Below the pieces are notes generated by a model. It had not been told where the DNA came from. It saw only the letters and a list, made by a program, of their open reading frames with translations, and searched no databases. Shown here in pieces: positions 45,059-53,921 of a stretch of 64,000 nucleotides of DNA. The DNA comes from an uncultured Clostridia bacterium (GTDB lineage: Bacteria > Bacillota > Clostridia > Christensenellales > UBA1242): positions 1-64,000 of the forward strand of contig CALBKX010000015.1 of the NCBI GenBank assembly GCA_937895935.1. The letters run 5' to 3'. How positions within the stretch are numbered: the stretch's first letter is position 1; each line of letters opens with the position of its first letter. The position numbers and the translations under genes are program-made.

Positions 45059-46054
45059 TTAGTCAAAGTTTAGACTATCTTTAATTTCTCTAAGAGAGTC
45101 TTCTAATTCAGTCTTTTGTTCTGATGTAATTTCAGAAAATTTAATCGTTTTTTCAAAATTCTTTTCTAAAATAGTCATAATTGCTTCTTTTTGGTCTACT
45201 GTTGCCTTAATCCAGATATTCTTTGCTTCTTCCATTAATTCATCAAAAGTTTTGCTAAAATAAATATTTTCTTCATCAGTCGCTTCATCACCGCTTGCTG
45301 CAGCTTCTTTATCGATAGCTTCATAAATAGCATTGACAAAATCATTATAATTTAACTTAACTTTAGGGACAATATAATGAAAACGACACTTGGTTAAGAA
45401 TCTTTCATCACTTCTCAGGAAAATGTATCTTTCATGAACAATCTTATCATCTCGCTTTTCAGGCACATCTCTAATATAACCAATAATGTCTACAAACTTA
45501 TTAATAAGCAAGAACGGTCTATTAGGTAAAGCAGGAACAATTTGATTATATTCTTGCCCAAGGTCATTAATCTTTGGCTTTTCAGTTTCGTGAGAAATGA
45601 ATAACAAACCGTATCCATAATAAACTAATTCTCTAAAAGAATCCATAAATTCATTATCAAGAATCTTATACCCACCACCATAGCCTGCAACATCCTTAAT
45701 AGTTTCCGCATCATGTTCATTACAAACATACTTTTCACAAAGTTTATATGCTTCATCTACTGTATCAATTACTAAAATTTCATATTTATCTAAAAGTAAA
45801 GGTTTCTTTGTCTTGGGTTCTGTTCTTTTTAATTGCTTAACGAAATCCTTATAATCACTCCAACTTTTAACAGGAGCAACATATTTATCATGCAATCCAT
45901 TTGTGCCGGGTTCAAAAGACAAGATAAGAGATTTAGGAAATTTTGAAGCCAATGTAGTCTTCCCACATCCCGCTGCCCCGTACAATAAAGTTATCTTTCC
46001 TTTTAAATTTCTACTGATTTTCTGTGGTTCAAGTTCAAATAAATTTAAAGCCAT
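45059..46054 (-). CDS. Sak4-like RecA-fold ATPase (single-strand annealing/recombination)
   Basis: 331 residues. Start ATG 46054 with GGAGG upstream (the TTG at 46072 overlaps that RBS). Walker A LLYGAAGCGKTTLASKFPKS, Walker B ILVIDTVDEAYKL, then LLFISHETEK. This is the AAA_24/Sak4 type that many phages code beside SSB and which promotes DNA annealing. The C-terminus is acidic. It lies directly downstream of the SSB gene, consistent with a joint role in recombination-dependent replication. Confidence 0.85.
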   Translation of the reverse strand: MALNLFELEPQKISRNLKGKITLLYGAAGCGKTTLASKFPKSLILSFEPGTNGLHDKYVAPVKSWSDYKDFVKQLKRTEPKTKKPLLLDKYEILVIDTVDEAYKLCEKYVCNEHDAETIKDVAGYGGGYKILDNEFMDSFRELVYYGYGLLFISHETEKPKINDLGQEYNQIVPALPNRPFLLINKFVDIIGYIRDVPEKRDDKIVHERYIFLRSDERFLTKCRFHYIVPKVKLNYNDFVNAIYEAIDKEAAASGDEATDEENIYFSKTFDELMEEAKNIWIKATVDQKEAIMTILEKNFEKTIKFSEITSEQKTELEDSLREIKDSLNFD

Positions 46055-46085
46055 AAATATTATTTCCTCCAAAAAGTAAAATAGA

Positions 46086-46115
46086 TATAAAAATAGGGGA
46101 ACTTAATCCCCTATT
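46086..46115 (-). terminator. Intercistronic hairpin after ssb
   Basis: On the minus strand AATAGGGG / CCCCTATT with an 8-nt loop is followed by TTTTAT. It resembles a weak terminator between ssb and the Sak4-like gene. Confidence 0.6.
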
Positions 46116-46118
46116 AAC

Positions 46119-47060
46119 TTAGAAATCAAATTCACTACCCATTACATTTGATGTCTTTTGCTTATTTGCACTATTTGCCTTTTGCTTGGCTTGTTCAATT
46201 CTTGCCTGTCTTTCCGTTAAGGCTTGCTGAATATCGCCCATATCATAACTTTGAGCTTCGTCATTTGGCATTGTGCCGCCAGTAATAATAAGTTCTCTTA
46301 CATTTACTGTATGATGTTCTACTACTGGTTCACCAAATGCTTGTTCAATTTTCTTTACTTCATCCTTAACAGAATACTTAATTCTACCGACAATGTTTAC
46401 TGTATCACCCTTGTTCCAATTTTCAGAAATAAAGTCATATGCCTGAGAATTTTCGCTTTCAGCAATAAATTCTACAACATCCACTCGACCTTGATAACCT
46501 ACAAGAATAACCTTAACTTTTAACCGTCCTGTATTTTCACCATCACGATTGACTTCTTCCTTAACAGAGCCAATTACAACATTATTAAGATTAAAAGTAG
46601 CACAATCAACATCCTTTGATGTTGCTTCTTTAGCACTTAGTATTCTGAACTTTGTAATGCTTACTTCCTTATCCGTTCCAGCAGGAATATAAACATTTTC
46701 ACCAATTGAGCCGCCCTTCCTACCATCAGCACCAATAGAAATTCTTGTTGCTCTTTCTGGCTTATCACCTGCGGCGGACAAAGAAATAAAATCCTTAAAT
46801 CTTTGACCGTTATTGTAAATAGGATTAATGCCGCCCTTAGAACAATCCTTATTAGCATACAATTCAATCGGAACTTCACATTGAGTTAATACGCCATTAA
46901 TTTCTTGGTCTAAACGAACCATAGCATTTACTCGAACATAATCACGTCCTTGTGGATGTGCATCTGTTGACTTACTACGTCCTTCCTTAATATCAATCGT
47001 AGATAGCGTTCCTGTAATCACAAAATTATTATAACTCTCATTTTCCTTAATATTTAACAT
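46119..47060 (-). CDS. ssb: Single-stranded DNA-binding protein
   Basis: 313 residues. OB-fold-like beta-rich sequence (NNFVITGTLSTIDIKEGRSK, VRVNAMVRLDQEINGV, GDTVNIVGRIKYSV) and a flexible C-terminal region ending in the acidic-aromatic tip NVMGSEFDF, typical of SSB interaction tails. It may contain two OB folds, as it is about twice the length of bacterial SSB. RBS TTGGAGGATATTGAATG. Encoded with the Sak4-like ATPase and a winged-helix protein. Confidence 0.82.
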   Translation of the reverse strand: MLNIKENESYNNFVITGTLSTIDIKEGRSKSTDAHPQGRDYVRVNAMVRLDQEINGVLTQCEVPIELYANKDCSKGGINPIYNNGQRFKDFISLSAAGDKPERATRISIGADGRKGGSIGENVYIPAGTDKEVSITKFRILSAKEATSKDVDCATFNLNNVVIGSVKEEVNRDGENTGRLKVKVILVGYQGRVDVVEFIAESENSQAYDFISENWNKGDTVNIVGRIKYSVKDEVKKIEQAFGEPVVEHHTVNVRELIITGGTMPNDEAQSYDMGDIQQALTERQARIEQAKQKANSANKQKTSNVMGSEFDF

Positions 47061-47104
47061 TCAATATCCTCCAAAAAAAAATAATAGTAGTAAGTTTTAA
47101 GAAT

Positions 47105-47129
47105 AAGTGGGGAGATTAACTCCCCTTAT
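47105..47129 (-). other. Intercistronic hairpin before ssb
   Basis: GGGGAG / CTCCCC with a 5-nt loop; there is no clear T-run on the minus strand. It could be a processing or stability element in the wHTH-ssb-sak4 transcript. Confidence 0.5.
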
Positions 47130-47130
47130 A

Positions 47131-47415
47131 TTATTCAATTGTTAGGTTCATACCAGCATCTGTTAGAGTAAAATACTTCACATCCTTAACCGTTGTAGTT
47201 CCATCTGGATTCTGAATTTCTGTTGGCATAGAAAATCTTTCAATATAATCTACGCCTGCCTTCTTACCCTTACGCTCAATTGTTAGAACAGCACCAGTAA
47301 TCTGCTGAACTTTTTCAACACCAAGAGCTTCCTGAACCTGCTTGGCAGTAAACTTAGCACCAGCACCATTACTCTTTAGAAAATCTAGAACCTTAATTGT
47401 ATTAATACTTGCCAT
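47131..47415 (-). CDS. Small winged-helix-like DNA-binding protein
   Basis: 94 residues: IKVLDFLKSNGAGAKFTAKQ then VQEALGVEKVQQITGAVLTI looks like a winged helix, with a wing (KKAGVDYIERF) and a final KYFTLTDAGMNLTIE. RBS AGGAGAG, own consensus promoter. It is the first gene of the ssb-sak4-phoH operon. It could be a regulator or a single-stranded-DNA-binding accessory; no specific family recognised. Confidence 0.7.
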   Translation of the reverse strand: MASINTIKVLDFLKSNGAGAKFTAKQVQEALGVEKVQQITGAVLTIERKGKKAGVDYIERFSMPTEIQNPDGTTTVKDVKYFTLTDAGMNLTIE

Positions 47416-47488
47416 AAAAACATCTCTCCTTTAAAATAATAAATTTTATATCTTAAATAGCTGGTGTGCTATTTAATTTACTATAATT

Positions 47489-47517
47489 AGTATAACATGA
47501 TTTTTATTTAAAATCAA
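47489..47517 (-). promoter_or_regulatory. Sigma-A-type promoter for the wHTH-ssb-sak4-phoH operon
   Basis: TTGATT (47512-47517), 17-bp spacer, TATACT (47489-47494), TG before the -10. The -35 box overlaps the TGA stop of the gyrA-like gene (47514-47516). Confidence 0.8.
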
Positions 47518-49865
47518 CTTTTTGCTTTAAGCAAATTTGTGATTTCTTGATTTGTTCCTTTCACACCTAAAGCATTTTTGGAAACAAGAGAAATTTCTTT
47601 TGTATTAATTCTTACTGTTCCCTCATTTCCTATAATAATTATATCACAATCCTTATCAGTAGTCAAGAATTTGATAACATAATCATTGTCTTTTACTTTT
47701 GAAATCTTATTTCCCATGGTTGCTCTGCCTTGTGCATGATATTCAGATAGCAATGTCTTTTTAATTAAACCATTATGCGTGGCGGCAACTAAATTTGTAG
47801 AGTTGTTAGAAATTGCTTTCGCATCAATTACATAGTCATTTGATTGTAATTTAATTCCTTTTACTCCAGTAGATTGCCGTCCAATAGCCTCGATACTATC
47901 TGAATCGGTAATTAAAAAGTTATTTTTCTTTGTTAAAATTCCAATTTTTTCGTCATTAATTAAACAAACATTTAATACTTCATCCCCTTCTTTCAATTTA
48001 ATTGCCGCCAGACCTCTTTTAGAGCAGCTATTATATAACTTGCTCTCTGACTTTTTAATCATACCATTCTTTGTGATAAAAAGCAAATATTTGTAAGCAT
48101 TCTTTTTTTCTGTAGAAATAATGGTAGTAATAATTTCGTCATCAGCTAAGTCCAAAAGTTGTGAGTAATGAACACGACCAATTGGAATTTCACTAGCCGG
48201 AATTTGATACATTTTCCCCTTATTTGTAAAAACTAGAATATTACTATAATTAGAATCTGTAAGTGAAAAGATAGATACTTCGTCCGGCTTCATTTTTAAT
48301 TTTTTTCCTTTTGCTCCTCGTTTTTGAGTAATTAAAGTGGAAGATTCCATTGTATAAAAATTGCCCATGTTAGTATAATTGATTAGTAGTTCTTTTTGTT
48401 CAATAGGTTCAGCTTCTTCATCATCAGAAGTAAAGTCCAGATTAATCACCTTTGTCCGGCGTTCATCACCATAAACTTTTGCCACTTCTCTTAAATCATC
48501 TTCAATTTCTTTATAAAGTAATTTTTTGTTGTTTAAAACATTATTATGATACTCTTGCTCTTTTAATAATTTTTCTTTTTCATCATTAAAAGATTGAATT
48601 TCTAAATGAATAAGTCTTGATAGAGTCATTTTAAGAATTGCATCTACTTGTTCTTCATTATACCCAAATCTTTCAATTAATTTTACTTTGGCTTCATCTT
48701 TATCATTTGATTCTCGAATTAAACTAACTACTTCATTAATATTAGCAATAGCTATTAAAAGTCCAGCAATAATATTTAATCTTTTATTAATAGCTTTTAA
48801 ATCAAATTGATGTGCTTTTGTTCTTACAGAAATTTCATGGTCTAAATGAGCTTGCAATGCCTCTTTCCAACCAAATACTTTTGGTCTTGTGCCGCCGTCA
48901 AGCATAACCATATTAATTCCATAGTAAGATTGTAGAGATGTCTTTTTATATAAAATTTTTAATACTCTCTGATAGTTAGCACTTTTAGATAAATAAATTT
49001 TAATATTAGGAGAAACTTTTGTTAAATCCAGCACCTTATCAATTCCAACCAATTCACCGTTATCAATTAATTCTTTAATTTCCCCACAAATTGTATTAGT
49101 AAAAACACCAAAAGGAATTTCTCTTACAATTAAAATTCGTTCCGATTCGTCATAATCAATTACACTTCTGATACAACATGATTTTCCTGTTCCATTCCTT
49201 AAAGATTCTTTTACTTCTTTTTCATTTAAAATTACACCACCACTAATGAAATCCGGCGGACAATAAATTTCATCAAAAGAAATGTCAGGATTATATAATA
49301 ATTTAATCATAGCATTATTGGTTTCTTTTAAGGAAAATTGCGGAATTGATGAAGAAATTCCACAAGAGATTCCAGTTGACCCATTTACAATATTATAAAA
49401 TCCTAAAGACGGTAAAACAGAGGGAAATTTTTTAGTATTAGAAAAATTATCAAACCAAACATCAATTGTATCTTTATCTAACGATTCAAAAAGTTTATCA
49501 CCTAATTTATTTAAACGCATTTTGGTATATCTACTGGCGGCTTCTGAATTAGCAGATAATAAAGAACCAGTAGAGCCATGAAAATCTTCCAAAGGATAAC
49601 GCATAACATACTCTTTACCATATCTTGCTAAAAGCTTATAACAACTTGAATCACCATGTAAATAATAATTTTTAATACATTCGCCAACAGACGCTGGTGA
49701 AGGCTGAATTGTATGTGAGCTATCAATTTTAGCTTCTTTTTGAGCGAAAAAACACATTCGAGCAGAAGGTTTAATATTATCTCTAACGTCAGTAATAGCT
49801 CTTTGCTGGATAGTCATTGCGGCATATCCAGAAAAAGCTTCTTTAATTGTATTTACTAATTTCAA
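47514..49865 (-). CDS. gyrA: DNA gyrase/topoisomerase IV subunit A
   Basis: 783 residues, TTG start with AAGGTGGTG upstream. AMTIQQRAITDVRDNIKPSA, DFHGSTGSL and the catalytic Tyr in ASRYTKMRL define the breakage-reunion domain. The C-terminal blades contain TQKRGAKGKKLK, similar to a GyrA box, and IGRQSTGVKGIKL, so gyrase A is favoured over ParC, though the choice is not certain. It relaxes or supercoils DNA ahead of the phage fork. It follows gyrB by 13 bases. Confidence 0.85.
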   Translation of the reverse strand: MKLVNTIKEAFSGYAAMTIQQRAITDVRDNIKPSARMCFFAQKEAKIDSSHTIQPSPASVGECIKNYYLHGDSSCYKLLARYGKEYVMRYPLEDFHGSTGSLLSANSEAASRYTKMRLNKLGDKLFESLDKDTIDVWFDNFSNTKKFPSVLPSLGFYNIVNGSTGISCGISSSIPQFSLKETNNAMIKLLYNPDISFDEIYCPPDFISGGVILNEKEVKESLRNGTGKSCCIRSVIDYDESERILIVREIPFGVFTNTICGEIKELIDNGELVGIDKVLDLTKVSPNIKIYLSKSANYQRVLKILYKKTSLQSYYGINMVMLDGGTRPKVFGWKEALQAHLDHEISVRTKAHQFDLKAINKRLNIIAGLLIAIANINEVVSLIRESNDKDEAKVKLIERFGYNEEQVDAILKMTLSRLIHLEIQSFNDEKEKLLKEQEYHNNVLNNKKLLYKEIEDDLREVAKVYGDERRTKVINLDFTSDDEEAEPIEQKELLINYTNMGNFYTMESSTLITQKRGAKGKKLKMKPDEVSIFSLTDSNYSNILVFTNKGKMYQIPASEIPIGRVHYSQLLDLADDEIITTIISTEKKNAYKYLLFITKNGMIKKSESKLYNSCSKRGLAAIKLKEGDEVLNVCLINDEKIGILTKKNNFLITDSDSIEAIGRQSTGVKGIKLQSNDYVIDAKAISNNSTNLVAATHNGLIKKTLLSEYHAQGRATMGNKISKVKDNDYVIKFLTTDKDCDIIIIGNEGTVRINTKEISLVSKNALGVKGTNQEITNLLKAKS

Positions 49866-49878
49866 TTAGAACACCACC

Positions 49879-50481
49879 TTAATATTCCATATACTTACTA
49901 AAATCAATATTTTCAAAAATAAATTCTTTTCTAGGCAGAACATCTTCTCCCATTAAGTCCTCTAATAATTTATCTACTTCTGGTTCGTATTCTAATATAT
50001 CTAATTTTTGATTTTCTTCTGTAAACATTGCTTCTTCCATTTCGTCTGCACTCATAGAACCTAAGCCTTTCGCAGAAATAATTGTGCCACCACGATATTT
50101 TTCTTGTTTTTCTCTTTCTGAATAATAATAATATCGTTTATTGCCTTTTGTTTCAATAAACAAAGGTGCTCTAAGCCAGCAAAGTCGATTTTCTTTTAAG
50201 AATTGTGGGCAAAGTTTATAAATTGCCGCCATTAATAATAATGAGATGTGGCTGCCATCTAAATCCCCATCAACGCAAATTCCAATTTTACCATATCTTA
50301 ATTTTTTAGGGTTATAATTATTTATATCAATTCCCATAGCATAAAGTAAAAGTTTAATTTCTTCGTTTGCTAAATACTTTTCTTCTGTATTGGAAAGACA
50401 ATTAATAATCTTCCCTTTTAATGATAGTAAGCCAAATTTATCTACTTTTCTGGCTTTTGCTACCATGGATGCTGCGGAGTT
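49879..50481 (-). CDS. gyrB: DNA gyrase/topoisomerase IV subunit B, exon 3 (Toprim)
   Basis: 200 residues starting NSAASMVAKARKVDKFG, which completes VEG|NSA, the phage form of the Toprim VEGDSA motif. GLLSLKGKIIN and the metal-binding ICVDGDLDGSHISLLL follow. The end (RKEFIFENIDFSKYMEY) matches the type IIA B-subunit C-terminus. The three exons (116+299+200) give 615 residues, normal for ParE/GyrB. Unspliced it would appear to start at ATG 50466. Confidence 0.87.
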   Translation of the reverse strand, partial: NSAASMVAKARKVDKFGLLSLKGKIINCLSNTEEKYLANEEIKLLLYAMGIDINNYNPKKLRYGKIGICVDGDLDGSHISLLLMAAIYKLCPQFLKENRLCWLRAPLFIETKGNKRYYYYSEREKQEKYRGGTIISAKGLGSMSADEMEEAMFTEENQKLDILEYEPEVDKLLEDLMGEDVLPRKEFIFENIDFSKYMEY

Positions 50482-50673
50482 CGCATAAAATGCTGACTAT
50501 TTCTTTAGTAATTCACTACTTACCGTTTCAGGCTATGTGTCAATAATAGCCTTACTCCTCGACAAAGAGGATAGTCGATACAGGATTTTATTCCCACGAG
50601 ATTTTACCCTCGTTAGCTATTTAATAAAATAACCTCATTGACAAATGACAAAATAAGTAAGGGCGACCCAACC
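50482..50673 (-). ncRNA. Group I intron 2 in gyrB, 192 nt, no ORF
   Basis: P1 pairs exon TGAGGGT with intron GCCCTTA (7 bp with U-G at the splice site). P10 pairs exon ACTC with intron GGGT. R TATCGACTATCC and S AAGAAATAGTCAGC form P7. The intron ends in G. It sits inside the codons for Toprim VEG|NSA. At 192 nt it is near the lower size limit for a group I intron. Confidence 0.85.
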
Positions 50674-51570
50674 ACCCTCAACACACAGGAGAATAGAATT
50701 TTCTCCTAATTCTTCAGAATCTTTCAATTTTTCAATAAAAGCTAACTTACTTTTTCTTAATTCTTTCATTTCTTGACTGTGGTTCAAAACCGCTTCTCTT
50801 GCTTTATCAGCTGCCCGTTCAGCTTTATCCACTTGTAGCAGCAAAGTAATTACTTGATTAAAATCTTTTTGTCTTTTAACAGAAAATTCTTTTAAGCATT
50901 CTGAAATAGCCGCTGATGTAGCTGTTCCTGCTTCTGGATTAGCTAAAGAAGTTTTCTGTTGATTACTCCATTGACCTACTCGAACTTTTACAGATACAAA
51001 ACCACTTAAAACATTTCTGATTAAATCGCCGTTAAATTTAGTATGAGCCAAAGCATTAAAAGTTCTTGTTAAAGAAGATTTAAAGGCACTAATAAATCGT
51101 CCACCATCTTTTACATACAAAGAATTGGCATAACCTTTAATTTCTCCTCTTTTTTGAACCCATTGTAAAGCCAATTCAACTTTACAATCAGCTGTTTCGT
51201 AATGATAAGAAAAAGGTTTAGATAAAGCATTCTTATTATTAATTCCGTCAATTAGCCCATTTTCAGAATAAAATTCGGTTATTTCTCCATCGACTACTAA
51301 CTTAAATTTTAGCCCTTTAGAAAAATAACTCATATTTTTTAACATTTCTTTTAGTGATTCAACATCAATAAAAATGTTTCCATATACTTTTGTATCTGGG
51401 ACATAAGTAATTTTTGTTCCAGTTTCTTTTGTTTTTCCAATAATTTTTACATCATCATCTGCTACAGCTCCTTCATCATTAGAATGAAACTTTTGATAAT
51501 AGATATTATTATCTCTTTTGACTTCTACTTCAAGCCATTCTGCTGTATGACAAACAATTTTGTTTCCTTC
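50674..51570 (-). CDS. gyrB: DNA gyrase/topoisomerase IV subunit B, exon 2
   Basis: 299 residues from EGNKIVCHTAEWLEVEVKRD to ILLCVEG. The sequence aligns as NG|EGNKIV...AEWLEVEV with the type IIA pattern HGVGASVVNALS.WLEVEV. The transducer region contains the invariant Gln-Lys loop (WSNQQKTSLANPE). An ORF read from TTG 51585 would add intron residues. The ATP-binding domain continues from exon 1. Confidence 0.85.
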
Positions 51571-52409
51571 CAGTGCCCTTCGCAATAGTTCATTACTACT
51601 GTTGCCGCAAACGCTGCTATATATTGCTATATAGATTAGACTATATCTTTAAGATAATTCTTACTTCGCATTATTTAATGCTACTCTACTAAAACATTCT
51701 TGAAAAGATATGTTTAATAGCTGTTCCATATTAACATATTCTTTTTCAAGTAAAATTTTTTCGATAGTCGTTGAACGCTCATCAATTAGATAACCATTTT
51801 CTTTCATTTTCTTAATTCTAAATAAAATTGCTTCCCTCAGAATTTGGTTTAAATCGTAATTATATTTTTTTAATGAAAAAGTTTTTGTTCTTTCTTTTGC
51901 TCGCCAGCCGAATCCCTCTATCCATATTGGCTTACCTTCTGTCCAACTTACTCTTATTCTTTGGTATTTTCCATTGTCTTCATATCTTATCCCATTAAAA
52001 TTAAATTTATTTGCGACAGTTGTGCTTTGATTCTTTTTATTTAAGCTAGATGATACTAATCTTAAATTACTTTTTTGATTATTAAGCCCATTTTTATCTA
52101 TATGGTCAACTAAAATCTTATTATCTGTAAGACCAAGTATCCATCTATGCATCCGACCATAAGTATCATGAATAGCATACACAGTTTTTCTGTCATGAGA
52201 ACAATCACTTCTTTTATATCCAGTTAAATACCAACCTTTTTTGGGAATTCTTTCATAATCTTCATCGTCCAGCAGAACTTCTGCTCCGCAAGTTAAAATA
52301 AATTTTTTCATACAACACCTCTTTAATGAGGTTATCTAATTGTGAACGCTGCTGATTGTCCCATAGGGAGTTTCCAGCAATTCAAGAATTTTTACAATGG
52401 CTCAGGTTA
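51571..52409 (-). ncRNA. Group I intron 1 in gyrB, 839 nt, with HNH ORF
   Basis: P1 pairs exon AATGGT with intron GCCATT (6 bp). P GAATTGCTGGAAACTCC, S AAGATATAGTC. I place the 3' end after GGGCACTG because this restores NG|EGNKIV; P10 is weak, so a few bases of doubt remain. A 33-nt segment at 51615-51647 is repeated, with one mismatch, in nrdD intron 1. Confidence 0.85.
51661..52311 (-). CDS. HNH homing endonuclease with AP2-like domain, intron-encoded
   Basis: 216 residues inside gyrB intron 1. HNH core: RMHRWILG, then VDHIDKNGLNNQKSNLRLVS and LNKKNQS. A following AP2-like segment (NFNGIRYEDNGKYQRIRVSW) probably binds DNA. The last 60 residues are an extension. It should mobilise its intron into gyrB alleles that lack it. 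Confidence 0.88.
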   Translation of the reverse strand: MKKFILTCGAEVLLDDEDYERIPKKGWYLTGYKRSDCSHDRKTVYAIHDTYGRMHRWILGLTDNKILVDHIDKNGLNNQKSNLRLVSSSLNKKNQSTTVANKFNFNGIRYEDNGKYQRIRVSWTEGKPIWIEGFGWRAKERTKTFSLKKYNYDLNQILREAILFRIKKMKENGYLIDERSTTIEKILLEKEYVNMEQLLNISFQECFSRVALNNAK

Positions 52410-52757
52410 ACCATTACATCCAATAGCAGATGAATAAGCTCCTTCTTCGTGCTTACCGCCACTATGCGGAATAAGAAAGGCAGCAGTTAAAGAATTAATT
52501 CCATCTTCTCTTTTACCTACTGGAATCCCTCTAAATTCATCCTTAACAGTAATTGTTCTATTTTTTGTATCTAAAGTAATTTCACAAACAGAATTGGGTT
52601 TTGGATAAACTTCGTATTCATCTTGAACATTTACGATTAATTCTCGAAGTCCAAGATTGATTGCTTCTTGCTTTTCACCAGTCAAATACATTCCCAATTT
52701 TTGTCGAAATGCTTTCCCAGCACTAAGTGTTTTTATATCATTAGCACCATAACTCAC
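52410..52757 (-). CDS. gyrB: DNA gyrase/topoisomerase IV subunit B, exon 1
   Basis: 116 residues. GHKL ATP-binding fold: LSAGKAFRQKLGMYLTG, then GLRELIVNVQDEY with the Glu-Asn pair of motif N, and ITVKDEFRGIPV with Asp-x-x-Gly-x-Pro. It ends SSAIGCNG at the glycine-rich lid, where the intron enters. GTG start 7 bases after GGGAGGTAG. The apparent stop at 52407 is in the intron. Confidence 0.87.
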
Positions 52758-52787
52758 TGTATCTACCTCCCTTACTTTTCTATTATA

Positions 52788-52816
52788 ATTATACTATAAT
52801 TAGGCTTCTTTTTCAA
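52788..52816 (-). promoter_or_regulatory. Sigma-A-type promoter for gyrB-gyrA
   Basis: TTGAAA (52811-52816), 17-bp spacer, TATAAT (52788-52793). The -35 box lies within the last codons of the upstream gene (ATT GAA AAA GAA GCC TAA). Confidence 0.78.
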
Positions 52817-53354
52817 TAATTTCTTTACCGTAAATACTTAAAAATTTCTTTAAATTATCTTCACTTAACATAATGTTCTTGTGCTCTAAAAAGAATTCTT
52901 CATTATCGATTTTCCATTTTTTATCTTTATTGTATAAATAAAGCGGTGTGGTTATAGGTCTTAATAAATTGCGGCTACTAATATCTGGAAAATCTTTTAG
53001 TAAAGCAATTTTATGTTCTTTTGGATAAAATTCTTTACAAACAGCTTGAATATAAGTTGCCCATTCTGGTGTTCCTAAACCATATTTTTCTAGATTTATT
53101 TTATATCCTTCAGGCAAACATTGTCCACAAAATCTACAATCATGGCAAGTAAAAACACCGCCATGCTTATCCATAAACTCTTGAACATTATAATATAGTT
53201 TTTTAGATAAATTATATTTTTTTACAATAGTGTTATACATTTTATTAGAAAAATGCTGATAACCCAATTTTTTCAAAAACTCTGTTTTAGTTCTGGAAGC
53301 CCTAAATATCTTTTTTATTTCATCTTCTGAAAAATTGTTATAAATTGCCGCCAA
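52800..53354 (-). CDS. Hypothetical protein with HTH-like start and Cys cluster
   Basis: 184 residues, TTG start after AGAGGTGG. The N-terminal 50 residues (FRASRTKTEFLKKLGYQHFS) look like the DNA-binding start of some HNH endonucleases. FTCHDCRFCGQCLPEG has four Cys that may hold zinc or an Fe-S cluster. No HNH catalytic core is visible. It lies just downstream of nrdG; an iron-sulphur or zinc protein linked to anaerobic reductase is conceivable but unsupported. Confidence 0.6.
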   Translation of the reverse strand: MAAIYNNFSEDEIKKIFRASRTKTEFLKKLGYQHFSNKMYNTIVKKYNLSKKLYYNVQEFMDKHGGVFTCHDCRFCGQCLPEGYKINLEKYGLGTPEWATYIQAVCKEFYPKEHKIALLKDFPDISSRNLLRPITTPLYLYNKDKKWKIDNEEFFLEHKNIMLSEDNLKKFLSIYGKEIIEKEA

Positions 53355-53365
53355 AATACCACCTC

Positions 53366-53908
53366 TTACAAGAAAATTTTGTTATGATATTGCTCGACAT
53401 CATTTGGATAAATTTCTTTAAAATATTCTTGAGAAATATTTAAAAAATAAGTGTCTTTGTTTTCATAACACTGTTGATTATAAGAACCTCTCAAATCTAA
53501 TCCTTTTAAGACTTTAGTTTTATCAAATCTTCCATCAATAATATAGTTAAAATAAGATAACTTGTCTTTTGGATATAGTTCTTTTAATTCTTTCATTGTA
53601 TAACCGCTATAGCAAATAATTTTTTTATTTAATTCTTTGACTCTGCGGCACAGATTTAAAACAGTTTCAATATTTTCTTTTTCAACTGGATTACCGCCGG
53701 ATAACACAAAATAAGAAATATGAGGAGACTTTAGTTTGTCTAAAATCTCCTCGATAGTATTATTTGTAAATAGTTTTCCGCCATTAAAATCCCATGTTTG
53801 TTTATTATGGCATTCGGAACAATGTAAATGACATCCACTAACAAATAAAGTTATAGAAATGCCATGACAATTTCCCGTATCAAAATTTATGATTTCGTTA
53901 TAGTTCAT
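53366..53908 (-). CDS. nrdG: Anaerobic ribonucleotide reductase activase NrdG
   Basis: 180 residues from ATG 53908 (9 bases after AGGTG; the frame extends to 53917). Radical SAM motif FVSGCHLHCSECHNKQTWDF carries the Cx3Cx2C [4Fe-4S] cluster, followed by FVLSGGNPVEKENIETVLNL. It generates the glycyl radical on NrdD with S-adenosylmethionine. It is separated from nrdD by four small or methyltransferase genes. Presence implies dNTP synthesis without oxygen. Confidence 0.9.
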   Translation of the reverse strand: MNYNEIINFDTGNCHGISITLFVSGCHLHCSECHNKQTWDFNGGKLFTNNTIEEILDKLKSPHISYFVLSGGNPVEKENIETVLNLCRRVKELNKKIICYSGYTMKELKELYPKDKLSYFNYIIDGRFDKTKVLKGLDLRGSYNQQCYENKDTYFLNISQEYFKEIYPNDVEQYHNKIFL

Positions 53909-53921
53909 TAGCATCACACCT

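Noticed and set aside
46661..46879. Second-frame ORF in ssb
   Set aside because: It overlaps ssb completely on the same strand with no start signal.
52800..53354. HNH endonuclease
   Set aside because: The start resembles endonuclease DNA-binding segments, but no HNH catalytic residues are present.
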